DNA from: Candidatus Uhrbacteria bacterium
Lineage (GTDB): Bacteria; Patescibacteriota; Patescibacteriia; 2-12-FULL-60-25
Assembly: GCA_014728435.1 (NCBI GenBank)
Contig: WJLP01000085.1
Location: forward strand, 1 to 11,008
Reading direction: 5' to 3'
Length of the DNA: 11,008 nucleotides
Position numbers and translations under genes: made by a program. The notes under the pieces are model-generated. The model worked only from the letters and a program-made list of their open reading frames with translations, had not been told where the DNA came from and did not search any database. Below are positions 6,134-11,008 of this stretch, one piece after another; within the stretch, counting starts at the first letter, position 1; each line of letters opens with the position of its first letter.

Positions 6134-6379
6134 CGTATAAAGGGTTAATTCCCAATTACCAAGTTCCAACCACCACCTATGGCGGTGTCCCGCATACTAT
6201 ATTTTCCAAATAAAATAATGCGGGATAACCAATAAATCCCCAGTTTCCAATCACCAATAACCAAATGGTTATTCGGTTATTGAATAATTGAGAATTTGTT
6301 GGTTATTATTATATTAACTTTGAATTTTATTGATTATTGATTGGTGATTGAATTCTTGATAATTGGTTATTAAAGAAAT
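6134..6379. other. Spacer between lemA and htpX, repeat-rich
   Basis: This 246-bp spacer has no gene. It carries an ACCAATT-like array (6151-6170), the inverted double-hairpin repeat (6171-6225) and successive 7-nt units CCCAGTT, TCCAATC, ACCAATA, ACCAAAT, GGTTATT and CGGTTAT (6239-6280). Close to htpX are TTGATTA, TTGATTG and GTGATTG (6330-6350). CAATCACCAAT (6248-6258) and ATTGGTGATTG (6340-6350) are 11-bp inverted repeats. AATAACCA (6256-6263) and TGGTTATT (6266-6273) make a tight palindrome. A weak promoter for htpX (TTGATT 6337, GATAAT 6358, 15-nt spacing) is possible. Confidence 0.65.
6171..6225 (-). repeat. Double-hairpin GC-rich repeat, copy 3 (inverted)
   Basis: Read on the minus strand, this has the same order as copies 1 and 2. 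TCCCGCAT pairs with ATGCGGGA (stems 6218-6225 and 6188-6195, 22-nt AT-rich loop), followed by a CACCGCC/GGTGGTG stem (6187-6181 with 6177-6171, loop ATA, one mismatch). The loop sequence differs from the other copies, so stems are conserved more than loops. Confidence 0.65.
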
Positions 6380-7264
6380 ATGTATAGTCAGATCGATTCC
6401 AACAAAAGAAGAACTTGGTTACTGGTCGCGTTATTTATCGGCTTATTAGCCGCGGTCGGCTATGTTTACGGCTACATAAACGGTTATGGCTATTTTGGTT
6501 TGGCTTTCGCGCTTATTATCTCAACAATTTGGACTCTTATCTCCTGGTTCGCCGGCTCAAAAATCACCCTTTCCAGCCTTGGCGCGCACGAACTCACCGA
6601 TAGAGCGCAATTCCCCACGCTTTGGAACACGGTCGAAAACTTAAGCATTACAGCCGGCATTCCCCGCCCGCGCATCTACATCGTCGACGACCCCTCGCCC
6701 AACGCTTTCGCCACGGGCCGCGACCCTGAGCACGCCAGTGTGGCCGTAACCACCGGCTTACTGCAAATTCTGAACAAAACCGAACTCGAAGGTGTTTTGG
6801 CTCACGAACTCGCGCATATAAAAAACTTCGATACTCGCCTCATGGTTTTAGTCGGCGTGCTTGTCGGCGCTTTTGTCATGCTGGGTGACTGGATGTTTCG
6901 CGGCGCGCTCTTTGGCGACCGCAAAAGCGGCAATGGCATCTTCCTGGTAATCGGCCTTATCTTCATCATATTAAGCCCGGTCATTGCCGAACTCATTAAA
7001 TTAGCCATTTCCCGCCGCCGCGAATACCTGGCCGACGCCTCAGGTTCTCTGCTAACGCGCTACCCAGAAGGCTTGGCCTCGGCCTTGGAAAAAATCCGCG
7101 ACAACGCCCAGCCCATGCGCAAACGCTCCAATGCCACGAATCACTTATGGATCTCCGACCCCAAAGCCAAATCCATAGGTGAACGCGCGGCCGGCCTGTT
7201 TGCCACTCACCCTCCAATTAACGACCGCATCACCGAACTCCGAGGAATGTTGCAAAATCCCTAA
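6380..7264 (+). CDS. htpX: Protease HtpX homolog, M48 family membrane metalloprotease
   Basis: This zinc metalloprotease of the cytoplasmic membrane degrades misfolded or damaged membrane proteins. It has 294 residues, the usual length. Two N-terminal membrane segments (about 13-33 and 38-58) are followed by the NLSITAGIPRPRIYIVDD segment and NAFATGRDP (108-116). The catalytic HELAH (142-146) comes next, then two further hydrophobic segments (about 154-172 and 187-208). RRREYLADASG (212-222) carries Glu215 as the likely third zinc ligand, and the C-terminus ends with LFATHPPINDRI (273-284). All expected catalytic residues are present. ATG at 6380 is the family-like start, with only a poor AAAGAAAT upstream. 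The gene follows lemA at 246 bp and precedes clpC at 92 bp, forming a protein-quality-control neighbourhood. Confidence 0.96.
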   Translation: MYSQIDSNKRRTWLLVALFIGLLAAVGYVYGYINGYGYFGLAFALIISTIWTLISWFAGSKITLSSLGAHELTDRAQFPTLWNTVENLSITAGIPRPRIYIVDDPSPNAFATGRDPEHASVAVTTGLLQILNKTELEGVLAHELAHIKNFDTRLMVLVGVLVGAFVMLGDWMFRGALFGDRKSGNGIFLVIGLIFIILSPVIAELIKLAISRRREYLADASGSLLTRYPEGLASALEKIRDNAQPMRKRSNATNHLWISDPKAKSIGERAAGLFATHPPINDRITELRGMLQNP

Positions 7265-7267
7265 TAA

Positions 7268-7340
7268 TTTATCAAGATAAAAGTAACAAATTCATCAAGA
7301 GCAATTTTAGTTACGCGTGATGTACTTTGATCTTGATAAA
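7268..7340. repeat. Heptad palindrome, copy 2
   Basis: The left arm 7268-7285 pairs with 7323-7340 (17 of 18). A 7-nt bulge (7286-7292) is then followed by CATCA (7293-7297) pairing with TGATG (7318-7322). The left arm resolves into AAGATAA, AAGTAAC, AAATTCA and TCAAGAG, aligning unit by unit with copies 1 and 3. It fills the htpX-clpC spacer. Confidence 0.75.
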
Positions 7341-7356
7341 CTTGTTGCTAAAAATT

Positions 7357-9846
7357 ATGCTCCCCAACGACCTAATTAACAGATTCACCACCCACCTCAA
7401 AGAAGCCCTGCAAAAAGCTTTGGGTTTTGCGGTTTCCAACGGGCGCGAACTGGTTGAGCCCGGAGATCTTATCGTAGGTCTGCTTAGCGAAAAAGGTTCT
7501 TTAGGCGGCGAACTTTTGCTTAAAGCGGGTTGCGAATTAGACAAAGCAAATCAAGCTTTCCGTGGCAAACCGGCGCAAAAAAAATCGGTCATGGCTCTGG
7601 ATCTTTCCGAACCTGTTAAAAAAATAATTGAAAAATGTTTTGTTACCGCGCATTTGCGCGAACATAAATTTGTCGGCACCGAGCACCTGCTCTCCGCCAT
7701 CTTGGAATATAAAGACAATGCGGTATCCAAGTATCTCCGACAAGAAAAAATAGATCTTGCCGGCTTGGGTGAAAATTTGGAATCGGTTCTTAAATCCGAA
7801 TCAAACTTTCCCAGCATGGATGAGGTCAATAAAAAACAAAACCTTATCGAAGATTTGCCTCCGCCCATTATACCTGAAAACGACCAGTTGCTGCCGTTTC
7901 CCGGGCCGGACAAACCACTCGATGCATCCGCTTTGGATTCATTTTCCCGCGACATAACCCACAAAGACATTGTCATAAATCTCGACCCTGTTATTGGCCG
8001 TGATTCTGAAATCGACCGCATGATCGAAATACTTATCAGGCGCACCAAGTGCAACCCCATTTTGCTGGGCGAGCCCGGGGTGGGCAAAACCGCTATCGTG
8101 GAAGGCTTGGCTCAACGTATAGCAAACGGCGATGTACCTGATGCGCTTTACGGACGGCGCATCCTGTCGCTCGATTTGGCCTCAACCGTGGCCGGCACTA
8201 TGTACCGTGGCGAATTCGAAGCCCGTTTAAAACAAATTGTTGACGAAGCCTCCAAAGATCCCAACACCATTCTTTTCATCGATGAAATCCACAATATCGT
8301 TGGCGCGGGCTCAACTTCCGGATCATTGGACGCGGCAAATATCTTAAAGCCCGCCTTGGCGCGCGGCGCGATACGCTGTATCGGAGCCACAACCTGGAGC
8401 GAATACAAAAAACATATCGAACCCGATGCCGCGCTGGAACGCCGCTTTCAGCCTTTGATTATCGAAGAACCCACCGCCTTGGCAACATTAGACATGCTAA
8501 AAGGCTTGGAATCGTCTTATGCGGGGCATCACAAAGTAAAATACACACCGCAAGCTTTGACCAGCGCTGTTGATTTGGCTGAACGTTTCCTAACCGACCG
8601 ACTCTTCCCCGATAAAGCGGTAGACCTGCTCGATGAAGCCGCCGCGTCAGCCGTTGCCAAACGCCAATCACGCGAATTTCATGAACGTCTGGCTGTTTTA
8701 GATGCCATCATACAAGAAAAAATCAGCACTTCCGAACAGCATTTGCAAAAACATGATTTGGAAAAAGCCGAAAACTTAGCCATGGAAGCCGATCGCCTGT
8801 TGGAAGAAAGAAAACAGCTGGAAGACGAGCAAATAACGAAAAGAAATAAAACTATCCCCAAAATCAAATCTGATGACGTAGCTCGAGTTGTGGCTCGCAT
8901 GGCGGGTGTGCCGCTCCAAATGATCCTCGCTTCCGAACGCGAAAGATTATCAGGTTTAGAGGAACGATTGGAACAAAAAATCTTTGGACAAAAACAAGCG
9001 CTCGCCGCAACCTCTGATATTATCCGCCGAGCGCGCCTTGGTCTGCAGGCCAAAAACCGCCCCAAAGCATCCATGCTCTTTGTTGGACCCTCCGGCACCG
9101 GCAAAACAGAGCTTGCACGCGCGCTGTCCGATGAAATCTTTGCCCGTGAAGACGCTCTCATTAAACTCGACATGAGCGAATTTGCCGAATCTCACACCAT
9201 CTCCAAACTCATAGGCTCCCCGGCCGGTTATGTGGGCTACCGTGAAAGCACCAAACTCACGGACGCGGTTCGCAAGCGCCCTCACTCTATAATTTGTTTC
9301 GACGAAATAGAAAAAGCCCATACCGACGTCCAGCATACCCTACTGCAAATCCTTGAAGACGGAAAAATCACCGACGCTACCGGCCGCACAATATCTTTCG
9401 CTCATACCTACATCATTCTCACATCCAATGTAGGTTCGGAAAACATAGCTAAAAAATCCATGGGGTTCGGAAATGAAATCGATGCGTCTGATTTGCTTAT
9501 GGGTGAAGAAGTTAAAAACCGCTTTAAACCCGAGCTACTAAACAGACTCGACCGCATCGTCGCATTCCAATCTTTACAAAATCAACATTTGCGCCATATT
9601 CTAGACCGCGAAATCGAAGAAGTATGCGCGCGATTGGCTGAAATCCAAAAAATCGCCTGTGAAGTTCCCGATTCTGTCCGCAATTGGCTTATGACGCGGC
9701 CATTGCCCGCTGAAGAAGGCGCCCGAGCCATACGCCGCCTGGTAGAGCGCGAGATAACCTCAGCTATAACTTCTTACTTAATCAAGCACCGAAAAAAGAA
9801 CCACATTGCTTTTACAACACAAAACAACAAAATTCTGGTAAAATAG
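7357..9846 (+). CDS. clpC: ClpC-type AAA+ unfoldase, ATP-dependent Clp protease ATP-binding subunit
   Basis: This hexameric ring ATPase unfolds proteins for degradation by ClpP. It has 829 residues from ATG 7357; the frame is open upstream to TTG 7327, but that part is the palindromic repeat. A Clp N-domain (about 1-150) is followed by AAA1, with Walker A GEPGVGKT (238-245) and Walker B ILFIDE (305-310). A short middle helix of about 450-485 (HDLEKAENLAMEADRLLEE) resembles a UVR motif and is much shorter than the ClpB coiled coil. AAA2 has Walker A GPSGTGKT (577-584), Walker B ICFDE (646-650) and RFKPELLNRLDRIVAF. MGF (702-704) stands where ClpC/ClpA carry the ClpP-docking loop, so a ClpP partner is likely, encoded elsewhere. 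No Shine-Dalgarno is visible. ClpB/ClpA are the alternatives; middle-domain size and the MGF loop favour ClpC. Confidence 0.94.
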   Translation: MLPNDLINRFTTHLKEALQKALGFAVSNGRELVEPGDLIVGLLSEKGSLGGELLLKAGCELDKANQAFRGKPAQKKSVMALDLSEPVKKIIEKCFVTAHLREHKFVGTEHLLSAILEYKDNAVSKYLRQEKIDLAGLGENLESVLKSESNFPSMDEVNKKQNLIEDLPPPIIPENDQLLPFPGPDKPLDASALDSFSRDITHKDIVINLDPVIGRDSEIDRMIEILIRRTKCNPILLGEPGVGKTAIVEGLAQRIANGDVPDALYGRRILSLDLASTVAGTMYRGEFEARLKQIVDEASKDPNTILFIDEIHNIVGAGSTSGSLDAANILKPALARGAIRCIGATTWSEYKKHIEPDAALERRFQPLIIEEPTALATLDMLKGLESSYAGHHKVKYTPQALTSAVDLAERFLTDRLFPDKAVDLLDEAAASAVAKRQSREFHERLAVLDAIIQEKISTSEQHLQKHDLEKAENLAMEADRLLEERKQLEDEQITKRNKTIPKIKSDDVARVVARMAGVPLQMILASERERLSGLEERLEQKIFGQKQALAATSDIIRRARLGLQAKNRPKASMLFVGPSGTGKTELARALSDEIFAREDALIKLDMSEFAESHTISKLIGSPAGYVGYRESTKLTDAVRKRPHSIICFDEIEKAHTDVQHTLLQILEDGKITDATGRTISFAHTYIILTSNVGSENIAKKSMGFGNEIDASDLLMGEEVKNRFKPELLNRLDRIVAFQSLQNQHLRHILDREIEEVCARLAEIQKIACEVPDSVRNWLMTRPLPAEEGARAIRRLVEREITSAITSYLIKHRKKNHIAFTTQNNKILVK
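9836..9844 (+). promoter_or_regulatory. Possible extended -10 at the end of clpC
   Basis: TGGTAAAAT is an extended -10 form overlapping the clpC stop codon. No good -35 lies at 16-18 nt. If real, it would drive the gene at 9959 with palindrome copy 3 in its leader. Confidence 0.25.
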
Positions 9847-9854
9847 CCTTATCA

Positions 9855-9953
9855 GTTCATCAAGTTAAAAGTAACAAGTTCATCAAGATCCAACCAAAAT
9901 CAACTCTTGACGAACTTGCTACTTGATAAACTTGTTACTTGATGAACTTTGAT
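9855..9953. repeat. Heptad palindrome, copy 3, with 16-nt tandem repeat
   Basis: The left arm is GTTCATCAAG (9855-9864), a 7-nt bulge (9865-9871) and 9872-9887. It pairs with 9921-9947, with a single mismatch in the inner 16. The right side contains two 16-nt units at 9914-9929 and 9930-9945 (each ACTTGYT + ACTTGAT + 2 nt). Units AAGTTAA, AAGTAAC, AAGTTCA and TCAAGAT match copies 1 and 2. It ends 5 nt before the next ATG. Confidence 0.75.
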
Positions 9954-9958
9954 CTCTT

Positions 9959-11008
9959 ATGCCCCCACCAGAAGGAGCCGCCAGAAGTACAGACCCTAAT
10001 CCAAGCGATAAAAATCGCTCTTCTTCGAGTGCTCAAAAACGCCGTAACTACTCGCCACGAGCGGCAAATGATAACTCCTCTCAGCGACAAGAAAAACCAC
10101 CGGAAATCAACCTGCAAAAAGTAGCGCCTCAAAGCAAACAAATTCCACCATCTCCGACAGGCTTAGCGGTGCCGTCATCTGTAAAAAAACGCGTCAAGAA
10201 AATGGCTTCGCGCTCCGTTGGCCCCGAGGCCATAGCCAAACCGGTCAGCCAAACCGGCATGGCCGCGCAATTGGGCGCGGACCAACAACGCGCGCGGCTA
10301 GACCAAGATCCGAGCAGCGGCCAAACTCGCGAACAAATGCTTGCCGACTCAAGCGACACGGGCTCCACCGTCTTGCCCGGCCAATATGACCCGCTGGCTA
10401 AAAGCGGCGCCTACGGCCGCCAAGCAACCGCTCCTCCGGGCTCCATGGCCGAAACTCAAGCCGATAAAGATCTAAGCAAAGAAGGCGGCGAAATGAAGAC
10501 CGACATGGAACGCCAGCGCGCCATGCAGATGGAACAGCAAAAAATGGCCGCCGCGCACTCTCGGGCCGGAGCCGGTATTGCCGGCGCCTCTCCCTCGGCC
10601 GTAAGCGAACAAGAGCAAGGCCAAGCAACGCAAGCGGCTCAACAAGGCGCGGGTGAGGCCGAAAAGCAAACCGCTCAAAGAGGCACCGGCGCTTTTCAAG
10701 CCGGGCAAGCTCCAACCGGCAAAGGCGCGGCCGAAACAGCCAAAGCGCAACAATTTGCGCAAGCCGTAGGCGCGGAAAGGACCGCCAAAACCCTGCAAAC
10801 CGTGCAAAGCGCGCGTGGAAATATCGAATCCGCTCAAAAAGCCGCAAAAGCGGCAAAAACATTTTGGAATCTAATTAAAACCGGTGAGCTTGCGGCCGGA
10901 ATAACTGTCGTCAGCTTAATCGTACTTTTTATAACCGCCAACTTGCAATTAATCAACAAATATACTTTCAAAAATAAAATTATACCCGAAACTTACTTGG
11001 TTGAAGAC
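9959..11008 (+). CDS. Ala/Gln-rich low-complexity membrane protein, 3' truncated by window
   Basis: The frame is open from ATG 9959 to the last base, 350 codons without a stop. I do not recognise the protein. Residues 1-60 are rich in Pro, Ser, Arg and Asn (MPPPEGAARSTDPNPSDKN). A basic patch SSVKKRVKKMASRS follows at about 77-90. From about 95 to 300 it is dominated by Ala, Gln, Gly and Glu with a Met/Gln-rich stretch (MERQRAMQMEQQKM), likely disordered or coiled. One strong hydrophobic segment, LAAGITVVSLIVLFITANLQ (311-330), precedes KYTFKNKI. There is no N-terminal signal peptide, so the long N-terminal part is probably cytoplasmic unless the topology is inverted. Coding is supported by GC-rich third positions (GCC, GGC) and the absence of stops, while the opposite-strand open frames are Arg/Leu-rich shadows. 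Large Ala/Gln-rich membrane proteins occur near secretion-type clusters in Patescibacteria, but nothing here proves such a role. Confidence 0.8.
   Translation, partial: MPPPEGAARSTDPNPSDKNRSSSSAQKRRNYSPRAANDNSSQRQEKPPEINLQKVAPQSKQIPPSPTGLAVPSSVKKRVKKMASRSVGPEAIAKPVSQTGMAAQLGADQQRARLDQDPSSGQTREQMLADSSDTGSTVLPGQYDPLAKSGAYGRQATAPPGSMAETQADKDLSKEGGEMKTDMERQRAMQMEQQKMAAAHSRAGAGIAGASPSAVSEQEQGQATQAAQQGAGEAEKQTAQRGTGAFQAGQAPTGKGAAETAKAQQFAQAVGAERTAKTLQTVQSARGNIESAQKAAKAAKTFWNLIKTGELAAGITVVSLIVLFITANLQLINKYTFKNKIIPETYLVED

Noticed and set aside
7327..7356. Upstream extension of clpC to TTG 7327
   Set aside because: The extra ten codons are encoded by the right arm of heptad palindrome copy 2; ATG 7357 gives the usual Clp N-domain start.
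8679..9173. 164-residue open frame on the minus strand within clpC
   Set aside because: Ser/Arg-rich shadow of the conserved AAA2 region of clpC, with no recognisable domain.
1661..9953. CRISPR array from the recurring GTTCATCAAG-type sequences
   Set aside because: The copies are single, in separate spacers kilobases apart, palindromic, and lack regularly spaced repeats or spacers; no cas genes are present.
10398..10862. Long open frame on the minus strand, 154 residues, Arg/Leu/Phe-rich
   Set aside because: It is antisense to the Ala/Gln-rich gene at 9959-11008. GCC/GCG/CAA-rich codons create stop-free complementary frames; its composition is implausible for a protein and a second overlapping antisense frame exists.
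1..11008. tRNA, rRNA, riboswitch or T-box leader (for example before pheS)
   Set aside because: No cloverleaf, T-box consensus or known aptamer core was seen; the pheS leader is short and made of ACGAATT repeats.

Overview
The window looks like an ordinary chromosomal segment of a small, streamlined bacterium, most likely a member of the Candidate Phyla Radiation (Patescibacteria, Parcubacteria-like). This placement is inferred from the gene set, the compact genes, the near absence of Shine-Dalgarno sequences and the many short intergenic repeats; no rRNA or other direct marker is present. The standard bacterial code fits: TAA, TAG and TGA all end genes, and Trp is TGG.

Five genes occupy the left half on the minus strand. 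In transcription order they are a phosphomannomutase/phosphoglucomutase (5185-3801, broken by a one-base frameshift), glutamate racemase murI, the intramembrane site-2 metalloprotease rseP, a small AT-rich membrane protein of unknown function, and pheS. A 315-bp divergent spacer (5192-5506) separates them from a plus-strand set: lemA, htpX, clpC and a large Ala/Gln-rich membrane protein that runs off the right edge. No RNA gene, CRISPR array or transposase was seen.

Functionally the left block mixes envelope precursor supply (sugar phosphate isomerisation, D-glutamate for peptidoglycan), membrane proteolysis and tRNA charging. The right block is a proteostasis set: LemA and the membrane protease HtpX are frequent neighbours, followed by a ClpC-type unfoldase whose MGF loop suggests it feeds a ClpP protease.

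The unusual content lies between the genes. (1) Three spacers carry versions of one imperfect palindrome built from 7-nt units, and in all three the left arm is longer than the right by exactly 7 nt. (2) A double-hairpin GC-rich repeat occurs three times. (3) Several AT-rich spacers are diverged tandem arrays with a 7-nt period. (4) A 7-nt tandem repeat also sits inside the phosphomannomutase coding sequence, upstream of a separate one-base deletion in a G tract. No new multi-gene system is evident; the repeat architecture is the part most worth checking.
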